Below are positions 35,022-46,929 of a stretch of DNA of 64,000 nucleotides, in pieces. Positions within the stretch are counted from its first letter, which is position 1; each line of letters opens with the position of its first letter. The position numbers and the translations under genes were made by a program. Under the pieces are notes generated by a model that made no database searches, was not told the DNA's origin, and saw only the letters and a program-made list of their open reading frames with translations. This stretch comes from Dromiciops gliroides (taxonomy: Eukaryota; Chordata; Mammalia; Microbiotheria; Microbiotheriidae), in the NCBI RefSeq assembly GCF_019393635.1, contig NC_057861.1, forward strand, positions 542,014,211 to 542,078,210, given 5' to 3'.

Positions 35022-35599
35022 AATTGAGTATAAGGAATGAAAAGTAGGGACATTCTAATTAATCAAGGAAGTAGAACAGAAGTGAGGAAGTAAACAGGTA
35101 ACTGGTTTTCCCGTAGCAATTGTGACTACTAAGAAAAAGTTTATGGGTAAGGTCATAGCTTTAGAGCAGCAAGAGACCTCAGAAATCCTCTAGTCTAACT
35201 CCCTTGTTTCACAGATAAGGAAACTGAACCTTGGGAAGTTTAAGTGATTCGTCCAAGGTCATCAGAGGTAGGTCCTCTGACTTGATAGTTTCATAGGACC
35301 TGTATAAAAGAGTACTATCTCGGTACCTCTCGGTTTTCTTTTGTTTTTCCCTTAAAAAAAAAAGTATCCTAACACCACTGCTATGGAAGGTCAATATTTC
35401 AAAGGACATGTTTGCTTTGAGTGTGAATGACTTTGGGGTTAGATTTTTTTTTTTAAATATCAGTTGGTGCCATGCACACAGGTAGCACGTGTCAGTTAGT
35501 AGATGTTCACAACTTAATGCCGTGAAAAAGAATACTTGTTTAAATCACCCAGCAAATACAGCCTCGAAATAGCACTTTTATGAAGTGTGAAGGCAAGTA

Positions 35600-36110
35600 T
35601 AAGACTTTTTAAAAATTATGTTGTTTTTACATCACCCACATATCCTAATTTATTCCTCCCCTTCCCAGAAAGCCGTCCCTATAGTTAAGAATAAAAAGAG
35701 AGGGTGTGGGGAGTTCCATGATCCCCACCTCTGTCAGGATAGAAAAGGGGAAGTGCCTCCTTGGTCACTACACTCCATTGCAGTTCTTTTGTTGATGCTA
35801 TCTTTTCCATTTACCTTGTAGTTATTGGGTGTATTGTTTTCCTGATTCTACTTATTTCATTTTGCATCAATTCATATTATTCTTCCCATACTTCTTTGTA
35901 TTTCTCATTCCTTATAGCATACTAATACTACATTACATTCATGTGCCCTATTTCTTTCATCATTCTCCAGTCAGTAACAGGCACCTACTCTGTTCTTTGC
36001 TACTACAAAAAACACTGCTATAAATATTTTTGTACATAGGACATTTCTTTTATTGTTGAGCTCCTTGGGGTATAAGACATAGACTTTTTATAATACTAGT
36101 AACTTCAAAA
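35600..36110 (-). mobile_element. L1-like LINE 3' part
   Basis: The + strand order tttcattttgcatcaattca, ttctcattccttatagcata, ataaatatttttgtacatag is the complement of the ORF2 C-terminal block of the 32.1-kb copy. Degraded. Confidence 0.5.
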
Positions 36111-36547
36111 TAGAAAGGGCAAGTGACTGGCATAAAGCACAAAAATGGTTTCCAGAGACTGACTATATAGATGTGGGCAAATCACCAAGTCTTCTTGTAG
36201 ACCTGCCTGAGAGGCTTAGACATAATGATACCCTTCTGACAGGGATTTTGTGAGAATGTACGCAAAGTACTTTGAGATTGCCCAGATGAAAGACACTCCA
36301 TAAATGCAAAGTGTTATTATTATTTATTAGTTTAAGGAGGTCTGGTGATGTAGCTTGGGATAGGTTATGGAAGAAAGGAAGGAAACAAACATTTATTAAG
36401 TGCTTACTAGGTGCCAGGCATTGGGCTAAGTGCTGAGAATACAAATGCAAGCCAAATAAATAAATAAATAAATAAATATATATATATATATTTTTTTCTT
36501 AAGGGCGTATTTGCCCTTCAGGAGATTACGGGGTTGGGGGGGGTTGT

Positions 36548-36698
36548 TTGTTTTTTTTTTTAGTGAGGCAATTGGGATTAAGTGACTTGCCCAGGGTCAC
36601 ACAGCTAGTAAGTGTTAAGTGTCTGAGGCCGGATTTGAACTCAGGTACTCCTGACTCCAGGGCCGGTGCTCTATCCACTGCGCCACCTAGCTGCCCCA
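36548..36698 (-). mobile_element. tRNA-headed SINE
   Basis: The flanks share caggagat(t)acg. Complete reverse copy. Confidence 0.9.
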
Positions 36699-36829
36699 GG
36701 AGATACGTTTTAATGAGGGAAGATAGCAGCAAACAAAAGGAAGCAGAAAAGGGGGGAGTGGGGGAGAGAGAGAGAGAGAGATGGAGGCACCAGGTATGAT
36801 ATGTGCTTCATTGGAGGAAATGCCCACTC

Positions 36830-37435
36830 TGATGATATCCCACTGTGCTCTGCCCTCATCAGATCTCATCTGGAGCACTGTGTTCAGTTTTGGGTACCAC
36901 AGTTTAAGGAGGATATTGATCATCTGGAGAATGCCCAGGAAGGTAACCAGGGTGGTGAAGAGCTTTGAGCCCATGAATTATGGGAATCAATTGGAGAAAT
37001 TGCGAGATAGATGCTTGGTCCAAAGAAGACTTGGAGGCTGCAGGACTGTCATAGGCAAGAGGGGGTTTGACTTGTTCCGTTGGACTTCAAAGGGCCAGAG
37101 AAGATGCTGTAGGTAGAATCAGAACTATCCTAAAGAGTAATGGCAGGGCAGCTAGGTGGTGCAGTGGATAGAGCACCAGCCCTGGATTCAGGAGGACCTG
37201 AATTCAAATCTGGCCTCAGACACTTGACACTTACTAGCTGTGTGACCCTGGGCAAGTCACTTAACCCTCATTGCCCACCCCCACCCCCCAGAAAAAGAGT
37301 AATAGGGTAGCTTTAAGAGTGGATGTTTCCACCTTCTTGGGGGTCTTCAAGGAGAGTCTGGATAAGCATTTATCCATATGTTATATTGGGGGTCCTTTTC
37401 ATGTATTGGTTGCACTAGATGGGGAAGAAAATAAA
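36830..37435 (+). mobile_element. CR1/L3-like LINE ORF2 C-terminal fragment, interrupted by a SINE
   Basis: It encodes [16 protein letters not shown], then [20 protein letters not shown], and RGFDLF, corresponding to the usual end of CR1-type ORF2. The SINE at 37145-37293 splits it. Confidence 0.6.
37145..37293 (+). mobile_element. tRNA-headed SINE
   Basis: The flanks repeat aagagtaatRgcagg/aagagtaataggg. It sits in a CR1/L3 fragment. Confidence 0.9.
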
Positions 37436-37439
37436 CACT

Positions 37440-37672
37440 TATTAAACTTAGCACTTTCCAAAAATTATCACATTTGATCCTCACAACCTGTGAGGTAGGT
37501 GCTATCATTTTTTTATTATTGTTATTATTCCTGTTTTACAGTTGAGGAAACTGAGGCAGAAGTTAAATGACTTGCCCAAGATCACACAGCTACTACATGT
37601 CAGAGGCTGGATTTGAATTCAGTACTTCCTGACTCCAGGCTGTCCACTGGGCCACATAGCTACCTCCAAAGA
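37440..37672 (-). mobile_element. MIR-like SINE
   Basis: ggtaggtgctatcatttttt, cagttgaggaaactgaggca, ggatttgaattcagtacttc. Confidence 0.6.
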
Positions 37673-37839
37673 TAGCCACTGAAACCTCTTCCAACTCTCG
37701 AGTTCAGTGATATTCCAAACATCCATGTTAAAATATAAGAGAGTGATGTATAGGAGAGATTATAACATAGTACCTGACACAGGAAATAAGATTTTCCAAA
37801 TAACTGGATTTTCCAGATAACTGAAGCCTATCCTTTTAT

Positions 37840-38008
37840 TTTTTTTTTAATTTTTTTTTTTTTTTAGTGAGGCAATTGGGGTTAAGTGACTTGCCCAGTG
37901 TCACACAGCTAGTAAGTGGTAAGTGTCTGTGTCTGAGGCCAGATTTGAACTCAGGTACTCCTGACTCCAGGGCCAGTGCTCTATCCACTGCGCCACCTAG
38001 CTGCCCCC
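37840..38008 (-). mobile_element. tRNA-headed SINE
   Basis: 15-bp duplication aagcctatcctttta on both sides. Confidence 0.92.
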
Positions 38009-39066
38009 AAAGCCTATCCTTTTAAACACAGAAACCATTTTTTTCTTTTTAAGTCATTTTGTGTACAAAATAATTACTTAAATGTGCTAATTATTATACT
38101 TCCCAGCCTTCTTGAACCGAGGATTCTGAGTATAATTTAACCATATGGATAACTAAGGATCATCATAAGGAGTATTATTTGCTCACTATGCCTTACCAAT
38201 GTTTTTTAACATAAGAGGCTGTCAAAGTATATTTGTCTCTGTGCCAGATAAGTGGCCCCTCCCTTCTGTGCTTTATAAATACAGGTTTTTAATCAAGGGC
38301 CACCAGCAGTCTTCATTTCTCTCTGCTATCAAGTGTTTCCTACTTTATACCCTCCTCTTCTAATTTATTACTTTTCTAAGCCATGGATTGAACAATCAGA
38401 TAGTCCATTTGTTATACTGTTACCTAAAGTAAGAGTAAATTGGTTCCAAGCGAGGACCCAGAGAACTCTGAAACTTGTACAATTTCTTTCTGACTACTGG
38501 AGGACTTTTTTGCTTTCTCTACCACCCCGCACATACTTTTCAGCTGTGTTCTGGATAAATGGTGTTCTGCTTTATGTGGAAGCAGATGGTACATACTGTT
38601 AGTCCTCAGTGAGGAGGAGGCTAAGATTGGTGAATCTATTGAACTCTGGAATTCTAAGTTCCTGAAGGAATAACCTTATTCAGGGGTCTGCAGTAAGCCC
38701 AGCAGCATCATGATTTGCCCCTTAAAGTGATTGGGGGTTGGGCACCAAGCTGCCTAATGAGAAGCAAATCAGTCCATGGAGCTGGTTAAATGGAGCTTCA
38801 GTGCCTATCAGCATTTGGGATCAGGCCTGTGAATGTCCCTTGCACGTCCAGCCTAGGCAAGAGCTTTAAACATAAGATAAATATGTGGGGATAGAAAACT
38901 GCCTAAGATTTTTTTTTAAGTTGAACGACTTCCAAAAAGAAATGAAGTTGGTTCCTCATAGGGAGCAGAGCAAAAGGGAATAGAATGTATTATTTATTTG
39001 AAGGACTGGATATGATGTAAAATTTGCCATGACCTGAACCACATACCTTCTTGAAATTTCTTTGCT

Positions 39067-39215
39067 CTTTTTTTTTTTTTGGTGAGGCAATTGGAGTTAA
39101 GTGACTTGCCCAGGGTCACATAGCTAGTAAGTGTTAAGTGTCTGAGGCTGGATTTGAACTCAGGTCATCCTGAATCCAAGGCTGGTGCTTTATCCACTTC
39201 GCCACCTAGCTGTCC
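39067..39215 (-). mobile_element. tRNA-headed SINE
   Basis: The flanks repeat tctttgctcttt. Reverse copy. Confidence 0.9.
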
Positions 39216-39739
39216 TCTTTGCTCTTTAAAAGTTTGATTTGGCCTGGAATATACTTTTTTTCAAACCCCAGGGTACAATAGCAAACTTCCTACTGATCTG
39301 AGGGACTGAAATAAGGGAAGTCTCAAAAGTTAAGAAGTTTAATTATAAGGTGACTACTAGAAAGTATGATCTACTGTGGGCTTTCTCTCTTCCTTCATTT
39401 GATTTATCAATTTAATCCATTTTAACTTTAATCAAGTGAATGAAATGCTTTTTAATCTTCCCTCCCTGCTTTTGAAAAGATGAATTTGAAAAAAAATAAT
39501 AAGAGAACCCCTGAAGGTCATAACAGCTAAGCTGAACTGAGTGTTGGACTTCTTAGGAAGACCCAGGTTCAAATGCCACTTGCGGCATTTAATAGCTGTG
39601 GAATATCCTATACACGTCATTTCATCTTTCTTTTGAGCCATTTAGCATTTATATACTTTGTCATAGGTGGTTATGATTTGTCAGTCAAGGGAGAGTTCCC
39701 CCATGAGGAAATTCCCACACTGACCAAATTTATGTCTTA

Positions 39740-40690
39740 ACTCAGCTTCAGTATGTCTTACAGTCATCCCCTCTCTCACCACCACCCTCATCAGGTCCTC
39801 ATTAATTTCAGGTGGCTCCCTACTGCTTACCAAATAAAATGTAATCTTAGTGTCATTCTAGACCCTTCAAAGACTGGCTCCAACCCACCTCTGCAGCCTT
39901 GTACAGCCATAGCCAAAGGAAAATAGTCCTGAGCTATAGTAAAAATGCCCTGAACTTCCCTCACCTTTGAGCTTTTGCCCACATCTTCTCTGGTGACATC
40001 TTACCAATGAAAGCCCAGATAAAACTGTGTCCTCCTGCCTTCTTTGATCCCTACCACTAAAAGCGATATCAGTAATCTCTCGGCTCTGAACTTGTATCTT
40101 ACGTTTGTATTCAGTCCAGCAAACACTTCACCACATATTTTGCTCAAACTGCTAAGGACTTAAAGACAAAAAAAGAAAATGGCTCATGTAGTCAAGATGC
40201 AACATGTAGTATGCATAATAATTGCTGGCATTTATATAGTACTTTAAAGTTCATTAAAATACTTTATGTGGGTTCTCAATTAATCCTCGTAACAATCCTT
40301 GTGAGGTTAGTACGCTAGATGTATGTTCTCTTTTATAGATGAGGAAACTGAGTCTCAAATGCCTATTAAGTATCAAAGGTGGGGTGTACACAGATAACTA
40401 AACATAAGATGGTTTGAAGAGGGATAGAAACAGAATTAACAAATAAGGAAATCAGAAAAGGCTTTTGTAGGAGGCATCTCTTGAGGTGAACCCTGAAGGA
40501 AAGTCTTCTTAGTGCTTTCCCTCTGACATAACCTCTGATTTATCCTACATATGTATTATTTGTACATAACTTTTGGCACATGTTGTGTCCTCTATTAGAT
40601 TGTGAGCTTCTTGAGGGCAGGGACCATTTTTTGCCTTTCTTTGTCTTGCTAGCCCTTAGCATTATTATGTGCACTCAGTAAAGGCTTGTT
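39740..40690 (+). mobile_element. L2-like LINE 3' part with older insertion
   Basis: The left part (39740-40095) and the tail (40500-40690, with gattgtgagcttcttgaggg and cagggaccattttttgcctt) are L2-like. The middle (40100-40500) is MIR-like and other old repeat. Confidence 0.5.
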
Positions 40691-40879
40691 GTCAAATAAG
40701 AGATTGAGGTGAAAAGGAAGTACATCTGAAACACTGAGGGTGGGAGTGACAGCTGTGCAGAGAGAGACAGAGATGGAAAATGAAATGCCAATTTGGGGAG
40801 ACAACTGGTAGGCCAATTTGGCTGGAACACAGGGTATATGAGAAGTAATATGAAATATCTGGAATATATGAAGTTGTAG

Positions 40880-41190
40880 CTAAATTGTGAAGAGCTTTAA
40901 ACATTAGTTTCTGTTTTAATGAGAAGTTAGCATTTTTTCAGAGACAAAGGGAGCCACTACAGATCTTTAAGTAGGTGAATGATGGGTACCTTAAGAATTT
41001 AACCTGTATATTTTTTTAGTATTTATTTATACTTTTCATGCAAGAATTATGAATGGAGGAATAACAACAGGGTAAATTTATTCCTTTGGATGATTATTTT
41101 GGCAGGTTGTGAAGGATGGATTGGAGAGGGGAGAGCTTAGCCACCAAGACACCAACTAGAAAATTAGTACAATAGTCCAAGTGACAGATC
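40880..41190 (+). repeat. Old interspersed repeat, copy A of a local pair
   Basis: It contains gggagccactacagatcttt, gggtaaatttattcctttgg and gaaggatggattggagaggg. It matches 42519-42790 along its whole length, including a middle section. Confidence 0.5.
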
Positions 41191-41784
41191 AGAGCCTAAG
41201 CCAAGGAGTGGCTGTGGAAGAGGAAAAGAGGCAGAAGTATGCAATAAACTTTTGAACAAATAAACAGATGCCTTGGGCTTTTGGTTAAAACATTGCCCAG
41301 CTGTCTCCAGATTACTGTATTCCAAACCCAAAATATGTACCTGAATTTAGTAAAAAGGAATAATCCAAATCCCTGGTTGTAGAATTGCTCTGTGATACCA
41401 TCCCCAGTACCTGCCCCAGAAAGACACTGTCAGTGTACCGGGATACGGTGTCATAAGGTTTCCCAACCTCAAAGTTTCCATGTTAACTCACTCAAGCAGC
41501 ATATGTTTAAAATGGAAGAGTTAGCATTTGGACTCATTTAAACTAGCTTTCATTTTATTGGTTTCAACCTAAAGAAGGGAAATTTCTAAATGGAGTCCTG
41601 CCAGAATAATCTGTTGTTCCAAAGTCTAAGGAAGTGATCATTTTACTTTGGTTAATTATACCATATTAAGTCATAGGAAATTCCAAGTGAAGTGATTTTT
41701 ATGTGGTTTTAGAGCCACTGTCTAGTCAGTTAAAAGTATAGCCTGTCCCCAAATGTAGGCTGAAGGTCCTATGTGACAGTGCAA

Positions 41785-41800
41785 CACTGCCATCTCCTGG
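41785..41800 (-). promoter_or_regulatory. CTCF-like motif in unique intronic sequence
   Basis: The minus strand reads CCAGGAGATGGCAGTG, matching the core CCANNAGRKGGCA. It points away from the + strand motif 1.4 kb to the right, giving a divergent pair. Confidence 0.4.
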
Positions 41801-42036
41801 ACAGCTGTCTGAATAGCATGAAGAATCCTGAGTATTTGATTAGGAAAAAAGGAATTTTTGGACAAAAAAATTATTGCACATTTTATGTATTTCATTATAT
41901 ATATATATATATTTGCTTTTATTATACATTTTGTGATGGGTTTGGGACCTGAAAATAAGATAAAGTTGGTGTGTGTTTTTTTTAATTTTGTGTGTATCTG
42001 AATAAACACATAATTAGAATTTAAAAGACCTTATAG

Positions 42037-42174
42037 GGGGCCGCTAGGTGACGCAGTGGATAAAGCACCAGCCCTGGATTCAAGAGGACCTGAGTTCAAA
42101 TCTGGTCTCAAACACTTGACATTCACTAGCTGTGTGACCCTGGGCAAGTCACTTAACCCTCATTGCCCCCCCCC
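42037..42174 (+). mobile_element. tRNA-headed SINE
   Basis: 14-bp duplication aaaagaccttatag at 42023-42036 and 42175-42188. Confidence 0.93.
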
Positions 42175-42518
42175 AAAAGACCTTATAGATCATCTAAGCC
42201 AATCCCCTCATTTCATTTAGTACCTCCTTTTTTTCCAATTGATGTCTTGTTTTTGTTTTTAAATATTACAAGAGGACTATAACTAGAAATTTTATACTTG
42301 TTCTAACTCACATAAGAAGAACCCTTAGATGGAAGTGGAACATAGTGGGGAGATGGGGAACCCCAACATCATCCCACGGAGGAAAACAGATATCAAGACA
42401 CCACTGAGGCAACAGCTGGGAAACTACCCTCTAACCCCCTCCCCTTTCCCCAAAATCATTTGGTAGTCTTCTCTTTAAGACAACTTTAGTTTGGCACTTA
42501 GTTATCAAGAATACACTG

Positions 42519-42790
42519 ATGAACTTTAAATATTAGTTTCTATTTTTATGAGAAAGTCATATTCTTTCATAAAGACAATAGGGAGCCACTATAGATTTTT
42601 AAGTCAGAGGAATAGCTTGTGCTTTAGGAATTAAATGGTTTTGGTATTCATATTGCATTTTGCGTGCAAGTATTTGGAGTACAGAGGTACCAAGAGGGTA
42701 AATTTATACCTTGGGATAATTATTTTGGCAGTGTATAAAGGATGGATTGGAGAAGAAAAGACTAGCCACCAAGATACCAAATAGCAAGCT
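42519..42790 (+). repeat. Old interspersed repeat, copy B of a local pair
   Basis: It contains gggagccactatagattttt, gggtaaatttataccttggg and aaaggatggattggagaaga in the same order and spacing as copy A, 1.6 kb away. Confidence 0.5.
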
Positions 42791-42850
42791 ATAAAAATAG
42801 GCCATCCAGCTATCTATTCACAGGAACTTAACCTCTAAGAAGCTTGAGTA

Positions 42851-43210
42851 TGTTAAGGGCTAAAATTCTAGCTAAACTGTCTAAACTATTTAATGAGTGG
42901 TCGCCAATAAATTATAAGCTTTAGCAAGAGTTAGGCTTTTAAGCATTTATTAAGGAGAATAAGAATTTGGTGAAGAGAAAGAAAGGCCTAGATTCCTATC
43001 TATTAAAGGGAGAGCACATTTCTAGCTCCGCTCTCCGCCAGAGTCCAAAAGGAAGAGCGCCTCCGTCTCCTCCTTCCTCCTCCCACTAATCCGCGTCACT
43101 TCCTCCCGCCAAAGAAAAGACTCCTGGTCTTGCCCTCAAAGACCTTCGCTTCATGGGCAGAACTCTTCTACAGTAAGTATCCAGCAGGTGGCGTCATTCC
43201 AATCGTTACA
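42851..43210 (-). mobile_element. Solo LTR of an endogenous retrovirus (360 bp)
   Basis: On the minus strand it begins TGTAACGATTGG and ends CCCTTAACA, with TG/CA termini. A 4-bp duplication AGTA flanks it at 42847-42850 and 43211-43214. A minus-strand AATAAA lies near 42945. The stretch 43020-43150 is CpG-containing and GC-rich compared with its surroundings, as in a U3 promoter. It carries a CTCF-like motif near its U3 edge. No internal region survives. It is a different family from the 485-bp LTR. Confidence 0.85.
43181..43193 (+). promoter_or_regulatory. CTCF-like motif inside the 360-bp LTR
   Basis: CCAGCAGGTGGCG fits the CTCF core pattern CCASYAGRKGGCR at every position as I recall it. 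Occupancy is inference. Confidence 0.45.
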
Positions 43211-43908
43211 AGTATAAGCTAGACTTATACTCCCCACCACCAAATAATTTTTTGTTTAAATCACCTTCATGTTTGAGCCAGAAGGCATCTTAAACATCAT
43301 CTAGCCCTGCCCCTTTGATATGTATGTGTGAAAGTCCTCTCTTTTTAGAGAGGATTTGAGTTGGAAGGGCCTTCCACAGATATTTGGTTCAGCCCATACT
43401 CAAAAGGAATCTCTGCTGTAACATGGCCAGCAAGTAATGATTCCGTGTCCAGGCTGTCAAGAACCTTAGGGACCCTGACTTGGATATCCCTCCTATCTGT
43501 GTCATTTAAAACAAAATTTATGAACTTAACATCTATGTTTCATCCAAGTCATTACCAGAGGAGAAAATTCTTCTAAAACACTGAGAGGTTAAGTGACTTG
43601 CCCCAAAAAAGTAATTTTATGTTAGCTTTATTCTCAATTATTATCTCTTTATTGTTACATTATCATTACCTGGATTATCACACAATCAGTATGTCAGAAG
43701 CAGAACTTGAACCCAGATCTTCCAGGTTTTAAGGCCAACTCTATCCACTCCCTCTCATTACCTCTGTCTGTATCCAGGTCATTAACAAAAATGTTAAACA
43801 GCACAAGATCAAGCATAGTTCCCTAGATTACTCCACTGTTGACACTGAACCATTAATGACTACTCTGTGAGTCCAGCAATCCAACCCATTCTGCATCCAT
43901 CTAATTGT

Positions 43909-44068
43909 TTGTTTGTTTGTTTGTTTTTTGCAGGGCAATGAGGGTTAAGTGACTTGCCCAGGTCACACAGCTAGTTAAGTGTCAAGTGTCTGAGGCTGGA
44001 TTTGAACTCAGGTCCTCCTGAATCCAAGGCCAGTGCTTTATTCACTGCGCCACCTAGCTGCCCCCCCA
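43909..44068 (-). mobile_element. tRNA-headed SINE inside CR1/L3 element
   Basis: 15-bp duplication catccatctaattgt at 43894-43908 and 44069-44083. Confidence 0.93.
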
Positions 44069-44579
44069 CATCCATCTAATTGTACTATTGAGTCCACATC
44101 TCTCAATCTGCTCCACAAGAATATAGGATACTTTATTAAAAGCTTTGCTAAAATCTAGGTCAACTGTATCCATGGATTTCCTTCATCAGCAGATTCAGTA
44201 ATATCACCAAAAAAGCCATACTAGAGCTCTATAATCACTGCTTCTTTTCTAGGTATTCAACATCTTAATGATCTGTTCTAAAAAATCTTCCAGGGATCCA
44301 AGTCAAGTTCACTGGCCTCTAGCTTGCCAACTTTTCCCTTTCTTGAAAAACAGGACCTTTGCTCTTCTCCAGTCTTGTGGTACCTCTCCCATGTTCCATA
44401 ATCTTTCCTATCTGACCAGCAGTGGTTCAGCAATCCTATCTACCATTTGATTAAAGAGGAGTAACTTGAATTCATCAAGATCAAGGAGGAGGTGCTTTCT
44501 GACAATCTCCTGACTTATCTTGGGTATCAGTACCCATTAGTCATTTCTGTTCTGTCATTTCCCAATGCAAAGGTCATTC

Positions 44580-44753
44580 TTTTTTATTTTATTTTTTTGT
44601 TTGTTTTTGTTTTTTAGTGAGGCAATTGGGGTTAAGTGACTTGCCCAGGGTCACACAGCTAGTAAGTGTTAAGTGTCTGAGGCCGGATTTGAACTCAGGT
44701 ACTGCTGACTCCAGGGCCGGTGCTCTATCCACTGTGCCACCTAGCTGCCCCAC
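44580..44753 (-). mobile_element. tRNA-headed SINE inside CR1/L3 element
   Basis: The flanks repeat caaaggtcattctt. Reverse copy. Confidence 0.92.
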
Positions 44754-45097
44754 AAAGGTCATTCTTGAGAGAGAAAGCAAAATAAGAAATAAGCAGTTAG
44801 ACCTTCTCTTTGTGATCAGTTATCATTTTCCCATCCACACCCCATAAAGTTCCTATCCTTCCTTTCATCCTCTTTTTTTTTTTTCCCCAACACACCTTAA
44901 AAATAAAAACTTTTTGTTGTCTTTAGCATCTCTCACCTGCCTCTGCTCATTCTGGGTTTGAGTTTCTGACAGTATTTTTATAGGACCATGCCACACTTTT
45001 ATATTCATCCTCTTACCTGGCCTTGTTTCCATCTTTTATAAATTGCTTTTGAAAATCTAAATTGGTCGGTGACTCTCCTGTGCATCCATATCAGTTT

Positions 45098-45141
45098 CTC
45101 TCGCTCTCGCTCTCTCGCTCGATCGCTCACTCGCTCCTCTC
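45098..45141. repeat. CpG-containing (TCGC)-type low-complexity tract
   Basis: Irregular tctctcgctctcgctc and tcgctcgatcgctcactc units retain many CpGs in AT-rich surroundings. Confidence 0.8.
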
Positions 45142-45399
45142 ATTTCCAGTTATGTTGATGTATTTTATGTTACAAATATTTACAGATTACTCCTGCTTCA
45201 TGAGTACTCTAAAGTAACAAAGTGAAACACTTAAGTAAAACTGATAATATAGTGACTTTATCTGAATGTTAGAGCAACATTTCATATCTACAGCACCTCC
45301 TCTTCATCCATTTAAAAAAAATAGCAAAACTCTTTTCTCTCCTTCTTATCTCCCACCCCATGGGCAAGAGGAGAAGAAAAGAGGGGAAAAGGAGATTTC

Positions 45400-45960
45400 T
45401 TATAATAAATATGCATGATCAAGCAAAATAGTTTCCCCCAATGGCTATACACAGAAATATGTCTCATTCCAAACCCTAAATCCATCACCTCTCTCTAATA
45501 GATAGCATGTTTCATCATCAGTTCTCTGCAGGCATGAATAGTCATTGTACTGGCTATAGTTCTTAAAGTTTTGAAAGTTGTTTGTTTTTAATGTTATTGT
45601 ATAAGTTGTTCTCCTTGTTCTTCTGATTTCATTATTTCTTCATTTATAAAAATCCTCAAAATTGTTCCTTTTTATAATATAAATTGTTCTTGTTTCTCTT
45701 CACTCTGCATCAGTTCATCTTAGTCTTTCCATGTCTTTTCGAAATCACCTATTTCCTCATTTCTTATAGCACAGTAGTACTCCACATTCACATAACCACA
45801 ATTTATTCAGCCATTCTTCAATTGTTGGACATCCTCTTAGTTTGTTTTTTGCAACCACAAAAAAGAGCTACTATAAATACTTTTGTACATAAAAGACCTT
45901 TTCTCTCTTTGGGGTATAGGCATAGCAGTGGTATGTTGGGTCAAAAAATCTGATTTTTAA
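45400..45960 (-). mobile_element. L1-like LINE ORF2 C-terminal/3' fragment
   Basis: The + strand has ctctgcatcagttcatctta, cctcatttcttatagcacag and gccattcttcaattgttgga, all complements of the ORF2 end seen at 32.3 kb. A SINE cuts its right end. Confidence 0.55.
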
Positions 45961-46117
45961 ATTTTTTTTTTATTTTTTTAGTGAGGCAATTGGGGTTAAG
46001 TGACTTGCCCAGGGTCACACAGCTAGTAAGTATTAAGTGTCTGAAGCCAAATTTGAACTCAGGTACTCCTGACTCCAGGGCCGGTGCTCTATCCACTGCG
46101 CCATCTAGCTGCCCCAA
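45960..46117 (-). mobile_element. tRNA-headed SINE
   Basis: The flanks repeat aaaaaatctgattt. Reverse copy. Confidence 0.92.
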
Positions 46118-46318
46118 AAAATCTGATTTCTTAATACCTAGTTGCGGGCCCAAATATGCCCAGATTTCTTTGCCTGTATCAAAAGCCTGATGAGTGACCA
46201 CTTCCCCCTAGGGTTTCACATCATTTCCACCCCAGTAATCAGTTCTTCCCTTTTAATGAGAAGCTAATCCAGAATTGAGTTTTCCTCATCATAAAGTCAA
46301 AGCATTATAAACTGTTTT

Positions 46319-46482
46319 ATTTTTTTTTTGTTTCGTTTTTTTGTTTTGCGGGGCAATGGGAGTTAAGTGACTTGCCCAAGGTCACACAGCTAGTAAGTGT
46401 CAAGTGTCGGAGGCCGGATTTGAACTCAGGTCCCCCTGACTCCAGGGCTGATGTTTTATCCACTGTGCCACCTAGCCGCCCT
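46319..46482 (-). mobile_element. tRNA-headed SINE
   Basis: The flanks share aaactgtttta. Reverse copy with the ctcccattgcc-type tail. Confidence 0.9.
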
Positions 46483-46782
46483 GAAACTGTTTTACTTTTA
46501 GCAGAGAGAGAACTCAAGCAAATGCCTGGGTAATTGACCCCCCCCCCCCCAATCAGTATGCTATAATTCCAAACTTGTGATACTTTTCCAAATGCATCTA
46601 TATCCTCAAGGTGATTTGCATTGTGCTCCAGCATTCCTTATTTATAGTCCACCTTTCACAGCCATACATTGCTACTGGAAAAACTTTGACTATAGGGATC
46701 TTTGTCAGCAAGGTGATGTCTCTGGTTTTTAGTCTGCTGTCCAGATTTGCCATAGCTTTCCTTTTAAGAAGCAAATATTTAA

Positions 46783-46929
46783 GGGCAGCTAGGTGGCACA
46801 GTGGATAAAACATCAGCCCTGGAGTCAGGAGGACCCGAGTTCAAATCCAGCCTCAGACACTTAACACTTACTAGCTGTGTGACCCTAGGCAAGTCACTTA
46901 ACCCCAATTGCCTCACTAAAAAATAATAC
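46783..46929 (+). mobile_element. tRNA-headed SINE inside RTE element
   Basis: 17-bp duplication aagaagcaaatatttaa at 46766-46782 and 46930-46946. Confidence 0.94.

Larger units (their letters stand above)
43360..45085 (-). mobile_element. CR1/L3-like LINE with reverse transcriptase remains
   Basis: Minus-strand translation near 43.77-43.84 kb reads GVI*GTMLDLVLFNIFVNDLD. This is a decayed form of the CR1-type RT block normally ending VLFNIFVNDLD. Collinear ORF2 sequence continues to about 45.08 kb. Two SINEs (43909-44068 and 44580-44753) interrupt it. The 3' side is shortened. Confidence 0.65.

Noticed and set aside
36163..36450. 95-codon minus-strand frame
   Set aside because: It covers MIR/L2-tail-like sequence (acatttattaagtgcttact, aggtgccaggcattgggcta).
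36548..36799. Many short frames with the same peptide LGLSDLPRVTQLVSVKCL in both orientations (for example 22638, 30731, 44617, 52238)
   Set aside because: They are translations of the tRNA-headed SINE. Their repetition follows the SINE copies, so they are not genes.
38333..38602. 89-codon + strand frame in a repeat-poor stretch
   Set aside because: No recognisable domain, composition bias or splice context. Likely chance.
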